Shown here in pieces: positions 1 to 5,891 of a stretch of 31,113 nt of DNA. The DNA comes from a virus. A model generated the notes under the pieces. It was not told the origin of the DNA. It did not search any database and saw only the letters and a list, made by a program, of their open reading frames with translations. Position 1 is the stretch's first letter; every line of letters starts with the position of its first letter. A program made the position numbers and the translations under genes. The stretch lies in IMG/VR virus record IMGVR_UViG_3300028572_000024, positions 1 through 31,113 of that record, one strand, 5' to 3'.

Positions 1-102
1 CTTGAAAGTAACAAGCTTGGATGACTTGTCTACGATCTTGTAAAGAGTCTGTAAGCGTAGGTCACGGTTAGCGGCTAGTCTGCCGAGCGTGATATCATCC
101 AT
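1..102 (-). CDS. terL: Terminase large subunit, N-terminal 34 codons (partial)
   Basis: An open frame of 34 codons starts at an ATG that overlaps the end of the terminase small subunit gene and runs off the left edge without a stop. The visible end, YKIVDKSSKLVTFK, resembles the segment just before the ATPase domain in many phage large terminases (a hydrophobic residue, then D-K-x-G/S-K-x-V-x-F-K). The ATPase and nuclease motifs lie outside the window, so the call rests on this short similarity and on position directly after the small subunit. The 8-bp overlap suggests coupled translation. It would power DNA packaging at the portal. Confidence 0.6.
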   Translation of the reverse strand, partial: MDDITLGRLAANRDLRLQTLYKIVDKSSKLVTFK

Positions 103-529
103 TGATCAAGGGTGTTGACTGTCCCTGTAGAGAGACTTTAGTTTGAGCCGTGATAGTCTCTGTAGCAGTCTTGCGATCTTGCTTGCCTTGCTGCTCTGCT
201 TTGTATGTTATGAGCTCGTTTTCGTCTTCTTTTATGTCTTTAAAGTAGTGTCTCATGAAGCGATGCGCTATGGATGCGTTTACTGTTCCGTTGATGTAAT
301 TTTCCCCAATAATAGCAAGCGCGCGCTCATTATATGGGGCGAATTCCGCTCTTCTACAGTATTCCTTGTAGGTTTCCCACAAGATTCCTTTGTGTACGCT
401 ATACCATTGGTTGATGTGTAGGGGCCTATTTCGGCTTACCCAATCAATCATCTCTTTGCCCAAAGCAATCATCTCTTCCTCTGGTGGAGTTACAGTGCGA
501 GGCGCTCCGCCTGGCCCCTTCCTAGCCAT
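95..529 (-). CDS. terS: Terminase small subunit-like DNA-packaging protein
   Basis: A protein of 144 residues beginning MARKGPGGAPRTVTPPEEEM, a pattern typical of phage small terminases (basic N-terminus, then G-x-P-R-x-V-T-P-P-E-E). A helical middle follows, with W-Y and P-x-Y motifs, and then a hydrophilic Lys/Glu/Gln/Thr tail after about residue 105. The family binds viral DNA and loads the large subunit. A longer frame starts at 550, but the ATG at 529 is preferred: it overlaps the stop of the upstream gene and has GGAG about 8 bases ahead. The next gene looks like the large subunit, which supports the call. Family assignment is from remembered pattern, not from a search. Confidence 0.7.
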   Translation of the reverse strand: MARKGPGGAPRTVTPPEEEMIALGKEMIDWVSRNRPLHINQWYSVHKGILWETYKEYCRRAEFAPYNERALAIIGENYINGTVNASIAHRFMRHYFKDIKEDENELITYKAEQQGKQDRKTATETITAQTKVSLQGQSTPLING

Positions 530-770
530 TTGTAGGCTCCAATACAGCAAGGATAGCGTCTTTGCGCACTAGGAAGAACACGGCTTCTTCTTGGGTGACT
601 TTGATAGCATGCTGCGAGGTGAATAGAACCTCTTGGCCTTTGTGTAAGTCTAGTAGCTTGTAGGAGCCTGTTCCTAGCTGGTAGATGGTACCTGAGCAAG
701 AGTACTTATCATCTTCGCAAGTGCCGATATCGCCTATAAGCGCGAAGTCTTCTCTGATGTCTTTTAACAT
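522..770 (-). CDS. GroES-like co-chaperonin protein, second copy
   Basis: 82 residues. The order of elements matches the GroES (Cpn10) barrel: a short N-terminal strand (FALIGDIG), a SGTIYQLGTGS segment equivalent to the RGEVLAVGNG turn, a GQEVLFTSQHAIKV segment equivalent to GDxVxFxxxxGxxV, and a C-terminal VRKDAILAVLEP matching the xExDILAIVE end. The N-terminal half is more divergent than in its neighbour, so the mobile loop that contacts GroEL is not obvious. It begins 7 bases inside the preceding GroES-like gene, so the two are probably translated together. Possible roles are help with folding of the capsid protein (as T4 gp31 does) or a non-chaperone use of the fold. Confidence 0.55.
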   Translation of the reverse strand: MLKDIREDFALIGDIGTCEDDKYSCSGTIYQLGTGSYKLLDLHKGQEVLFTSQHAIKVTQEEAVFFLVRKDAILAVLEPTNG

Positions 771-1030
771 AGGATACCTAAAACGTGGTCTTGGGGCACA
801 AGCATAAAGCTTTCGCCGTCTATTGTGTACTCTCTAGCTGCGTAAGGGTCAAATAGTATCCTGTCGCCGTCTTGGTAGACTGTAGTCACTAGAGGGCCGT
901 AGTCAACTACTGTGGCTATGTTAGCAGGTGCTTTTTTGTGAGAGTCGGGCATGATGATAGCACCTTGAGGGGCTGGCGCCTCTTTCTCTACTCTGATAAG
1001 CAATAAGTCTCTTAGGGGCTTTAGTAGCAT
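764..1030 (-). CDS. GroES-like co-chaperonin protein, first copy
   Basis: 88 residues with a clear GroES pattern. It opens with KPLRDLLLIRVE (GroES: KPLxDRVxVK), then a mobile-loop region with GAIIMPDSHKK, then ANIATVVDYGP, then DGDRILFDPYAAREYTIDG, and ends with FMLVPQDHVLGIL (GroES: xxExDILA). Length is a little under the usual 95-100. Phage versions such as T4 gp31 replace host GroES so that the capsid protein can fold inside GroEL. Its start overlaps the stop of the small basic protein upstream by one base (TAATG). The location just ahead of the terminase genes points to head assembly. Confidence 0.8.
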   Translation of the reverse strand: MLLKPLRDLLLIRVEKEAPAPQGAIIMPDSHKKAPANIATVVDYGPLVTTVYQDGDRILFDPYAAREYTIDGESFMLVPQDHVLGILC

Positions 1031-1161
1031 TACTTCTTTTTCCTTTTAGAGTCTGCGGGCTTTGTGGCTTTGCCCATAGGGCCTTTAGTGTGCTCAGCTT
1101 GCATAAGCTTGCCTTCATTTGGCTTTACGCCTGATTTAAAGCTGGGTTTATCTTTAGCCAT
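1030..1161 (-). CDS. Small basic Lys-rich protein, unknown function
   Basis: 43 residues, starting MAKDKPSFKSG and ending in a KRKKK run; about a third of the residues are Lys or Arg. The frame stays open upstream to 1257, but that part lies inside the preceding gene in another frame. The ATG at 1161 follows the preceding stop by 7 bases and has TAGG ahead of it, so the short form is chosen. Its stop overlaps the start of the GroES-like gene. The charge suggests nucleic-acid contact or a minor packaged protein; nothing more can be claimed. Confidence 0.55.
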   Translation of the reverse strand: MAKDKPSFKSGVKPNEGKLMQAEHTKGPMGKATKPADSKRKKK

Positions 1162-1168
1162 TGTGTGC

Positions 1169-1432
1169 CTATGTATTCCAGACTTTGCGGATGAAATCGT
1201 GGAGTATCTTTGAAGAGTATGGATTCTTTGAGAGCTTTTGCTTAGCCTTTTTAACACCCGCTTCGCGGCGCAAATCAGCTTCCTTTTTAGGCTCTTCTTT
1301 GCGGAGGTCTGCGTAGTAATTATCGTTGCCGAGCATTTGGACTCTTTGGGAAGTGAGGGGCGCTTGGATAAAGCAGACTATTTTTTTATATAGTCTCTTA
1401 CGCCCCTCGCTCTCGTTATATGACGGAGGCAT
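1169..1432 (-). CDS. Unknown protein, first gene of the left minus-strand block
   Basis: 87 residues, very rich in Lys, Arg and Glu, with an N-terminal MPPSYNESEGRKRLYKK and a predicted helical charged middle (residues 44-70). The N-terminus resembles small proteins seen near terminases in other phages, but no function is known to me. It is the first gene read leftward from the divergent region 1433-1542. The ribosome binding site is poor (CCTAAA ahead of ATG), so another start is possible. Confidence 0.55.
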   Translation of the reverse strand: MPPSYNESEGRKRLYKKIVCFIQAPLTSQRVQMLGNDNYYADLRKEEPKKEADLRREAGVKKAKQKLSKNPYSSKILHDFIRKVWNT

Positions 1433-1542
1433 TTTAGGCGCAATAGATAGTGCGCTGTTTTTTAACCGTTAGTTTTTGTTTACGTAAAATGTTACGTGTG
1501 TCATTATGTATAAGACACAATAACTAAACCTGAGAAAACAAG
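1433..1542. promoter_or_regulatory. Divergent control region with two palindromes
   Basis: 110 bases between divergent genes. It holds a perfect 10-bp palindrome, TTTACGTAAA (1479-1488), and an inverted repeat TGTGTC/GACACA (1497-1502 and 1514-1519) around an AT-rich 11-base centre. On the plus strand TTTACG (1479-1484) is 17 bases from CATTAT (1502-1507), a 4/6 plus 4/6 match to a sigma70 promoter overlapping both repeats. A convincing minus-strand promoter was not found, although transcription of the late block probably starts near here. The palindromes are good operator candidates. Confidence 0.4.
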
Positions 1543-1764
1543 ATGTCAATACAACAACGATTTGATCAAGAGGCTCTTGATCTATGCCCTGAAATTAAGA
1601 AGTTGATTTATTCAGCTGAGCGAGCCGAGGCAAATCAAATGCTTTGCTGCTTTTTGAGACGTTGCATGGATTGCACACCGGCTTTAGTAGAGATGAGCGA
1701 CGAGCAAAAAAGTAGTTTTCAAGCTGCTTTGACCAGCGAATTTATATATAAAGAGTGGGTCTAG
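1543..1764 (+). CDS. Unknown small protein, first gene of the left plus-strand block
   Basis: 73 residues, largely helical and acidic, with four cysteines clustered around LCCFLRRCMDCTP (residues 34-46). The cysteine spacing is not a recognised zinc motif. It is the first of a run of closely spaced plus-strand genes, with 8 bases to the next. The start has only a weak GAGAA ahead of it. No family recognised. Confidence 0.55.
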   Translation: MSIQQRFDQEALDLCPEIKKLIYSAERAEANQMLCCFLRRCMDCTPALVEMSDEQKSSFQAALTSEFIYKEWV

Positions 1765-1772
1765 GCTGAACT

Positions 1773-2057
1773 ATGAGCGAGATTATACCGAAATACTGGG
1801 TCACCATGACTGATCGCTTTATGAGCGGCTGGGGCCTTGCAAAGGGTCTTAAAAATAAGCTGGTTTTTGAGTGTGAAAGCTTGGCGGAAGCCGAGAGGTT
1901 GGAATCCTTTGCACTCAATCGCCCAGAAATGAGCTATGTGCACCTTTGCTCGACGAAGCCTAAGTATGTCAAGGCTGTCATGGAACAGGACTACAAGAGC
2001 GGCGGCTATTACGTGCAGATGAGAAACAAAACACTTTGCCCTAGGTGGTACGAATGA
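1773..2057 (+). CDS. Conserved small phage protein, unknown function
   Basis: 94 residues. The pattern YWVTMTDRFMSGWGLAKG followed by KNKLVFECESLAEAE, then a central S-Y-V-H and a late GGYYVQMRNK and W-Y end, resembles a small protein that recurs in early regions of many tailed phages. To my knowledge no role has been assigned. The stop overlaps the ATG of the next gene (ATGA), a sign of coupled translation. Confidence 0.65.
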   Translation: MSEIIPKYWVTMTDRFMSGWGLAKGLKNKLVFECESLAEAERLESFALNRPEMSYVHLCSTKPKYVKAVMEQDYKSGGYYVQMRNKTLCPRWYE

Positions 2058-2458
2058 ACCTATACTATTTCCCGCTTCAGCTCTTTAGCTTTGTAGAGGG
2101 TGATCGCTACTTTTTTCAATTGGCAGATGGGAAAATTCCATCTACTGTAATTAAAAAGTTTTTTGAATACAAAGCACCTGTCCTTGTATGCACTCGCCTA
2201 ACTCCTATCGATGAGGAATTTGCCCTCTATTCGTTTGGAGATCAAGAGGGGCTCTATATGGCTATTGATCGTATATGGAGCCCTGAAGAGGAGGACGAAT
2301 ATGTCTGGTCTGAGCCTTATATTAGCAGCGTGTTTCATCAAGTCAAGTTCAATGCTGTACTGATCAGCCCTAAATTTGATATTAACCCCATAAAGAGCGT
2401 TTTAGAATCTAAAGCGCTTGCTTACCTAAACAAAATCAAAGAGGAAATTAAAGAATGA
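2054..2458 (+). CDS. Unknown protein
   Basis: 134 residues from the ATG at 2054, chosen because AGGTGG lies just ahead and it overlaps the preceding stop; a GTG at 2045 would add three residues. The product is rich in aromatic and acidic residues (an EEEDEYVW stretch near residue 79), with no membrane segment. It ends in a Lys/Glu helix. No family recognised. Confidence 0.6.
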   Translation: MNLYYFPLQLFSFVEGDRYFFQLADGKIPSTVIKKFFEYKAPVLVCTRLTPIDEEFALYSFGDQEGLYMAIDRIWSPEEEDEYVWSEPYISSVFHQVKFNAVLISPKFDINPIKSVLESKALAYLNKIKEEIKE

Positions 2459-2667
2459 GTGATAAAACACCTGAAGAAATCAAGGCTGAAGCTAATAGAT
2501 GCATTGATCATATCGATGATTATTTTGTCAGTTCAGGCACTTGTAAGTCAGCGGCTATTTCGTCTCTGGTCTATCTCCTACTTAAGGCATTTGCGTCTAA
2601 TGGCGTAACACATGAACAAGTAGCACTCGCTTTTCAAGAGCTATTAGAAGTTTATGACAAGACCTAA
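2455..2667 (+). CDS. Unknown small helical protein
   Basis: 70 residues, started by an ATGA overlap with the previous gene. Acidic N-terminal helix, a hydrophobic helix around AAISSLVYLLLKAFA (33-47), then an amphipathic helix. The downstream 84-residue protein has the same order (charged helix, hydrophobic helix, T-x-x-Q helix), so the two may be distant paralogues; this is only inferred from shape and a few shared residues. Confidence 0.55.
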   Translation: MSDKTPEEIKAEANRCIDHIDDYFVSSGTCKSAAISSLVYLLLKAFASNGVTHEQVALAFQELLEVYDKT

Positions 2668-2688
2668 CTGAGGAGAAAGAGGCCACCC

Positions 2689-2943
2689 ATGAATGAAATG
2701 ACTAAAGAGCAGATTGAAGAATACCGCGAAAGGTTTGGCGATCTTATCAGCGAAGGGATTGAGAAATGGGGGCCTGGTCAAACCATACCTCTTGTAGTTC
2801 AGGTTTGTCTTATTTCCTTTTTCATCTGCAAAGCTGAGGAGATTACGTATGATCAAATGAAGGCGAATCTTCAACCGTTGATTTACGAGGCTATTGAGAT
2901 CGTTAAAGCAGCGCCACATTTACCACCTGAAGCAGGCGAATAA
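2689..2943 (+). CDS. Unknown small helical protein
   Basis: 84 residues with an AGGAG-containing ribosome site in the 21-base gap after the previous gene. Charged N-terminal helix, hydrophobic segment VVQVCLISFFIC (36-47), then an amphipathic helix and an acidic Pro-rich end. Layout matches the preceding 70-residue protein. Its stop overlaps the next ATG by one base (TAATG). No known family. Confidence 0.55.
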   Translation: MNEMTKEQIEEYRERFGDLISEGIEKWGPGQTIPLVVQVCLISFFICKAEEITYDQMKANLQPLIYEAIEIVKAAPHLPPEAGE

Positions 2944-3332
2944 TGGTTTACCTGATACTTGCGCTTATTTTATCGATGGGCTCCGTTTACGCGGGGCCTC
3001 CTGAGCCGAGCAATGGCACTTCTAGCAGTAAAGAGAGTTTTTATTCTGCTAAAGAGATGAGGAAAGATGATCTGCGAATGGTGGGAAGTAACATGCACTA
3101 CTTTACCCTGCCTACTGGTTATAATACAAAAAATATTAACTTATTAGCTTACCAAGGAACACATAGCAATTTTGTGGTGCTTTTTAAGACAAATACAGAC
3201 TTTTATTTTCTCTACTCTCAAGAGGGTCACAATCGCGCGCTAGAAAAAGTGACTAAGGAGAAAGCTAAGGATTGGGTTCGCTCAAACGCTGAAGAATATT
3301 ACGACGACATTTGGGGCCGAAAGCATGTCTAG
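2943..3332 (+). CDS. Exported protein with signal peptide, unknown function
   Basis: 129 residues. The first 17 (MVYLILALILSMGSVYA) form a signal peptide with a V-Y-A cleavage motif, so the product should be exported to the periplasm or cell surface. The mature part has a Ser-rich linker, then a small domain with FVVLFKTNTDFYFLYSQEG and a C-terminal EKAKDWVRSNAEEYYDDIWG, a pattern (short strands, then a helix ending W/Y) seen in other small phage and bacterial proteins of unknown role. A superinfection-blocking role is possible, but nothing in the sequence proves it. Confidence 0.65.
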   Translation: MVYLILALILSMGSVYAGPPEPSNGTSSSKESFYSAKEMRKDDLRMVGSNMHYFTLPTGYNTKNINLLAYQGTHSNFVVLFKTNTDFYFLYSQEGHNRALEKVTKEKAKDWVRSNAEEYYDDIWGRKHV

Positions 3333-3612
3333 CAGTGAAATGTTTATTCTATTTATTTACGTGTTGGTAAGCGGTATTTCCTTTTTCAGCATGGGTTATA
3401 AACTAGGTTTTTCAAAAGGCGGTATTTCCTTTTTCAGCATGGGTTATAAACTAGGTTTTTCAAAAGGTCGATACGAGGGCTTCATAGAAGGGCAACCGTC
3501 TATGACTATATCGAAAGGTACTAATGTGTGTTTTGGCTACGAGTCATTGATACACTCAAAGGGGGGCAGTGAAAACACTTACGTGCATTTTCCGAAGGAG
3601 GAAGATAAATAA
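3325..3612 (+). CDS. Small membrane protein with a perfect internal duplication
   Basis: 95 residues, starting 8 bases inside the previous gene. N-terminal hydrophobic segment (FILFIYVLVSGISFFSMGY), then the 16-residue block GISFFSMGYKLGFSKG present twice in direct succession (about residues 17-32 and 33-48), followed by a soluble tail. The duplication is in frame and almost perfect at DNA level, so it is very recent. Before it the protein would have been about 79 residues. The repeat adds a second weakly hydrophobic stretch. Function unknown. Confidence 0.6.
   Translation: MSSSEMFILFIYVLVSGISFFSMGYKLGFSKGGISFFSMGYKLGFSKGRYEGFIEGQPSMTISKGTNVCFGYESLIHSKGGSENTYVHFPKEEDK
3371..3467 (+). repeat. 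Tandem direct repeat, period 48 bp, two copies
   Basis: Bases 3371-3419 match 3419-3467 exactly at a 48-base shift; the first mismatches are at the outer ends. Each copy encodes 16 residues in frame inside the membrane protein gene at 3325-3612. Confidence 0.95.
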
Positions 3613-3828
3613 ATGACTTTAGAACAAATATTACCTACACATATCGACGTGCGTCTCAGCAAAGAGCACAACAAACCAGTTCTTGGAATAGGTAGAAACG
3701 AGAACGGCAACTTTGTTTTAACAATTTTATCTTTGAACGATGAGAAAATCAGCATAACAGCTGAGGTTGATGCTACGCAGTTAGCTTACTTTTTACGAGT
3801 TGCTGAATTCGTTTTAGATAAAGAATGA
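3613..3828 (+). CDS. Unknown small protein
   Basis: 71 residues with a strong AGGAGG site 12 bases ahead, inside the end of the previous gene. Mostly short beta strands (VRLSKEHNKPVLGIG, FVLTILSLNDEKISITAEV) and a final helix. No cysteines and no membrane segment. Its stop overlaps the next ATG (ATGA). No family recognised. Confidence 0.6.
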   Translation: MTLEQILPTHIDVRLSKEHNKPVLGIGRNENGNFVLTILSLNDEKISITAEVDATQLAYFLRVAEFVLDKE

Positions 3829-3980
3829 AATGGCTCTACCGCATCCTGCGTCTGTTCTTCTGTCCTCATCGATACAAAGTGATCGATAGTCATAGGCGCA
3901 TTGGGATGATTCAACCTTTTGTAACTAGATACGTTTGCCGTTGCTCTTACTGCGGCAGGCTAAAGTCATTCAACGCTTAA
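3825..3980 (+). CDS. Small Cys/His protein, zinc-ribbon-like
   Basis: 51 residues starting at an ATGA overlap. It has a basic hydrophobic N-terminus (MKWLYRILRLFF), then CPHRY, and near the end CRCSYCGR. The C-x-H ... C-x-C-x2-C arrangement resembles small treble-clef or zinc-ribbon proteins common in phage early operons. Zinc binding and function are inferred. Confidence 0.6.
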   Translation: MKWLYRILRLFFCPHRYKVIDSHRRIGMIQPFVTRYVCRCSYCGRLKSFNA

Positions 3981-4055
3981 GTTTTGGTATGGCACAAAGT
4001 TCTTGATTTTGTTCCACGTGGGGCGCATATGTTGTTTTACGCTCCACGAGGGATC

Positions 4056-4214
4056 ATGAATAGCGAATATCTGAAGAAACTTGAGCGCTCGCGAGAAATA
4101 GCTAGCGGTTTGTTGCATGACGACGAGTTAGCGGCTGCTTTTGAGCAACGAATAGCTGAGTTCAAAGAGCATGTGCGGGAGCCCTTGCATGAGACTCTAA
4201 ATGATGACCCCTGA
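4056..4214 (+). CDS. Unknown small helical protein, last gene of the block
   Basis: 52 residues, MNSEYLKKLERS onward, acidic and helical. The frame is open back to a TTG at 3984 and contains another ATG at 4029, but GAGGG lies directly before the ATG at 4056, making it the best start. The two upstream segments (VPRGAHML and APRGIM) look like a repeated leader rather than protein. The last codons overlap the T-arm-like fold described at 4205-4300. Confidence 0.45.
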   Translation: MNSEYLKKLERSREIASGLLHDDELAAAFEQRIAEFKEHVREPLHETLNDDP

Positions 4215-4300
4215 GAGAATTGAACTCTCATTCCCCTATTTTTAAAGACGTTCTGACGCATATTTATTTTTTTGGGATCCTAATCTTGGACGAAAGGGTC
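4205..4300 (-). other. tRNA-like fold, degenerate; possible tRNA remnant
   Basis: On the minus strand, GAGAG-TTCAATT-CTCTC (4213-4229) is a textbook T-arm with a consensus TTCRANT loop. It is followed by AGGGGTC and an A in the discriminator place. Upstream, GACCCTT (4294-4300) pairs with AGGGGTC over all seven positions with one G-T pair. Next come T at position 8, then a possible D-stem GTCC/GGAT with A14. No five-base anticodon stem with a legal loop can be drawn in the AT-rich middle, and the total of 96 nt is long. It is not a working tRNA as far as I can fold it. The T-arm hairpin, with its flanks, could also act as a weak terminator for the plus block. Confidence 0.3.
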
Positions 4301-4312
4301 GAGGCTATTTAA

Positions 4313-4360
4313 GCAATACGGCCATATTTACGCAATACGGCCATTATACGGCCATTATAC
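4313..4360 (+). repeat. Cluster of short direct repeats (TACGGCCAT x3)
   Basis: TACGGCCAT occurs at 4317-4325, 4336-4344 and 4347-4355; the first two lie in a longer shared unit (GCAATACGGCCAT) and the last two form an 11-base tandem repeat, trailing off in TACCG. The cluster is in the non-coding gap 4215-4381 between convergent genes. Protein-binding repeats (attachment-site arms, an operator or an origin) are possible. Nothing else was seen in the gap besides the tRNA-like fold. Confidence 0.75.
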
Positions 4361-4381
4361 CGTGCTAATTGTCACCTGTGT

Positions 4382-4741
4382 CTACTTGGGATATACAGAC
4401 ACAGAAGGTGTGCCTTCACCGTGTTTATGGATAATAATTCGAATATCACCCTTGTATTCAGGGCTATGTGATGCCTGCCTTACAGGATGCAGAGCAGGAG
4501 GAGCCGCTAGCACATCAATTGATGACTCCATGCGTGTAGCTACAATCGATTTGCGAGGAGGCACTGGAGGAACAATAGCCATGGCTTCTCTTAGCGATAA
4601 GCGAGGCTCTCCTGTTCGAGGTGTGGGTGGAGTGATCTTGCGACCGTACCATGTTCGACCTGGGCAACAACTGAGGCAGCATTCAATTTGAACGTCTCTT
4701 GCTTTTATTGTTGGAGCAAATGTTGGAGTAACTGCGGACAT
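4382..4741 (-). CDS. Unknown protein, Pro-rich with CxxCC motif
   Basis: 119 residues. The minus frame is preferred over an overlapping plus frame because GAGAGGTG lies 7 bases before its ATG and because it continues the minus-strand block after rusA (46-base gap). It contains IECCLSCCPGR near residue 19 and a Pro/Arg-rich middle (ITPPTPRTGEPRL, VPPVPPRK), so it may be partly disordered and perhaps metal-binding at the N-terminus. No family recognised. Confidence 0.5.
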   Translation of the reverse strand: MSAVTPTFAPTIKARDVQIECCLSCCPGRTWYGRKITPPTPRTGEPRLSLREAMAIVPPVPPRKSIVATRMESSIDVLAAPPALHPVRQASHSPEYKGDIRIIIHKHGEGTPSVSVYPK

Positions 4742-4787
4742 AGGACACCTCTCGGCTAGGTTCTCTATCTCTTGTATAAACTATCAT

Positions 4788-5168
4788 TTACATTTGGCTA
4801 ACAAAAATATGAGTCGAGCCTTTTTCGGAGTACTTTTTTGAAGCGGTTAGAGATACGATTTGTGCATCGTCTACGTAGGCTATTGAATTAAGCGTATCCC
4901 CGGCGCTCTTCACCAAATTATCGAGGTCACTTCTGCTAGTCTTGTACTCGCCCCATTTCTTTTTATCTTTGATAGCAAAGTAGAAGCATAGCTCTAGCTT
5001 GATTGGGCCCTCTAGAGGCTTAGGGAAGTGCTGCTTAAGCGAGATTCCGAGCTTCTTACGCTCAGCCGTCTTAGGATCGAACATAGCGACCTTGCCGCCG
5101 CGAATACAGGCTCTAGGTCTTGACCAGACTTGAGGGGCGCCTTCTATGACTATGTGAACAGTGTGCAT
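4788..5168 (-). CDS. rusA: RusA-type Holliday junction resolvase
   Basis: 126 residues, the normal length for RusA. The hallmark region is present: RSDLDNLVKSAGDTLN with D81, D83 and K87, then YVDDAQI with D100/D101, matching the catalytic aspartates and lysine of E. coli RusA. The N-terminus (VHIVIEGAPQVWSRPR) also fits. RusA cuts four-way junctions made during replication and recombination; here it would work with the Bet annealing protein and the exonuclease encoded at 10344-12072. GAGG is just ahead of the ATG. An intrinsic terminator ends only nine bases before the start codon, an odd arrangement described separately. Confidence 0.92.
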   Translation of the reverse strand: MHTVHIVIEGAPQVWSRPRACIRGGKVAMFDPKTAERKKLGISLKQHFPKPLEGPIKLELCFYFAIKDKKKWGEYKTSRSDLDNLVKSAGDTLNSIAYVDDAQIVSLTASKKYSEKGSTHIFVSQM

Positions 5169-5176
5169 AATCCCTC

Positions 5177-5213
5177 AAAAAAAAGACTCTTGCCTTCCAC
5201 ATAGCAAGAGTCT
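5177..5213 (-). terminator. Strong intrinsic terminator just ahead of rusA
   Basis: Minus strand: AGACTCTTGC (5213-5204), 10-base loop, GCAAGAGTCT (5193-5184), then a T run to 5177. The stem is 10 bp and perfect. It faces leftward, so it should stop transcripts arriving from the replication genes before they enter rusA. Confidence 0.9.
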
Positions 5214-5342
5214 AACAAATATAGCGGCCAAGAAGTCCAACTTAAAGGCCAAAAATAGCAGAAAAATCATCTTTTATTTTTATTTTGTTTTTATTTCCCA
5301 TCTTTTGGGTGTCTCTACAGTAAGACTTACGTAAATTAAACG
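5214..5342. other. AT-rich intergenic stretch
   Basis: 129 bases with no supported gene. It has a TTACGTAA palindrome (5327-5334) just past the end of the gene at 5343 and A/T runs. No convincing promoter seen. Confidence 0.5.
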
Positions 5343-5513
5343 CTACTCGTCTTCGTCGTCTTCAATAAAAGATTCTAGATCTGCCTCAAGTGCTGAGAGT
5401 TGGTCTTTGTTCATGTGTGTCCGCGTTGGGTTGAGTTGAGCCCGTGGAAACGGCCCGATAATGAATTGGTTTCTTAGGTATTGGATAAGGGGATTAAGGG
5501 TAGGGTTACTCAT
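5343..5513 (-). CDS. Unknown small protein with acidic tail
   Basis: 56 residues, MSNPTLNPLIQYLRN onward, ending in the acidic run FIEDDEDE. The start lies in the first copy of a 26-bp direct repeat (5510-5535) that also carries the start of the gene at 5691. An internal ATG at 5414 would give only the acidic 23-residue tail. Function unknown. Confidence 0.5.
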   Translation of the reverse strand: MSNPTLNPLIQYLRNQFIIGPFPRAQLNPTRTHMNKDQLSALEADLESFIEDDEDE

Positions 5514-5535
5514 TCTTTGATCTTCGTTATCTCTC
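5510..5535 (-). repeat. 26-bp direct repeat, copy 1 (partner 5888-5913)
   Basis: Identical to 5888-5913. In copy 2 it is the coupled end/start of two genes (ITKIKE, stop, ATG). Here it supplies the start of the gene at 5343-5513, while the upstream gene ends early in it. Confidence 0.9.
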
Positions 5536-5691
5536 TTCGACTATAAACGGTGAATACTCTGGAACAATGCTCCTAGCTTCGTACTCTTCTGGACTCATAA
5601 CAGGCCTAAGAGGGTCAGACTCTGGATAGAGCTTTAGCATTTCTTCCTTGCTTTTCCAGACTCGGAATATGACGGGTTCACTTATACTCAT
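5527..5691 (-). CDS. Unknown small protein
   Basis: 54 residues, starting MSISEPVIFRVWKSKEEM and ending in YSPFIVEER, soluble and acidic, with a central PLRPVMSPEEYEARS segment. The ATG overlaps the previous stop by one base. It ends inside the 26-bp repeat copy, 13 bases before the next ATG. No family recognised. Confidence 0.55.
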   Translation of the reverse strand: MSISEPVIFRVWKSKEEMLKLYPESDPLRPVMSPEEYEARSIVPEYSPFIVEER

Positions 5692-5891
5692 TATTTGTCG
5701 ATATTTGCTTGATTGGTTGTTACAATAAAATTTAAATTACAGGACTTTCGCTCAGTTTCTGCATTTCTAAAAGGTGTCGTGACGCCATACTCAGCCACAA
5801 GACCATCATTGAAATCATCTTCAATTTCAACTTGATGGGTAGTTGATGAGCCATCGCTATAACACAATGTGCATTCATAAGATTTATTCAT
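5691..5891 (-). CDS. Unknown small protein
   Basis: 66 residues from the ATG at 5891, which overlaps the stop of the upstream gene (ATGA); the frame is open further upstream but only as an out-of-frame shadow. N-terminal CTLC pair and a strand-rich body (THQVEIEDDFNDG, CNLNFIVTTN). No family recognised. Confidence 0.55.
   Translation of the reverse strand: MNKSYECTLCYSDGSSTTHQVEIEDDFNDGLVAEYGVTTPFRNAETERKSCNLNFIVTTNQANIDK

Noticed and set aside
143-421. Plus-strand frame of 92 residues
   Set aside because: Lies opposite the terminase small subunit gene, which matches a known family.
3984-4055. Longer N-terminus for the 4056-4214 gene from a TTG
   Set aside because: Best ribosome site is directly before the ATG at 4056; the extension looks like leader sequence.
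4205-4300. A functional tRNA gene
   Set aside because: T-arm and acceptor pair well, but no anticodon stem-loop with legal geometry could be drawn; kept only as a tRNA-like remnant.
4362-4691. Plus-strand frame of 109 residues
   Set aside because: Overlaps the minus-strand gene 4382-4741, which has a good ribosome site and continues the local operon; the plus frame has neither.
5175-5270. Minus-strand hydrophobic frame of 31 residues
   Set aside because: It runs through the terminator stem and T tract and has no ribosome site; hydrophobicity comes from the T-rich DNA.
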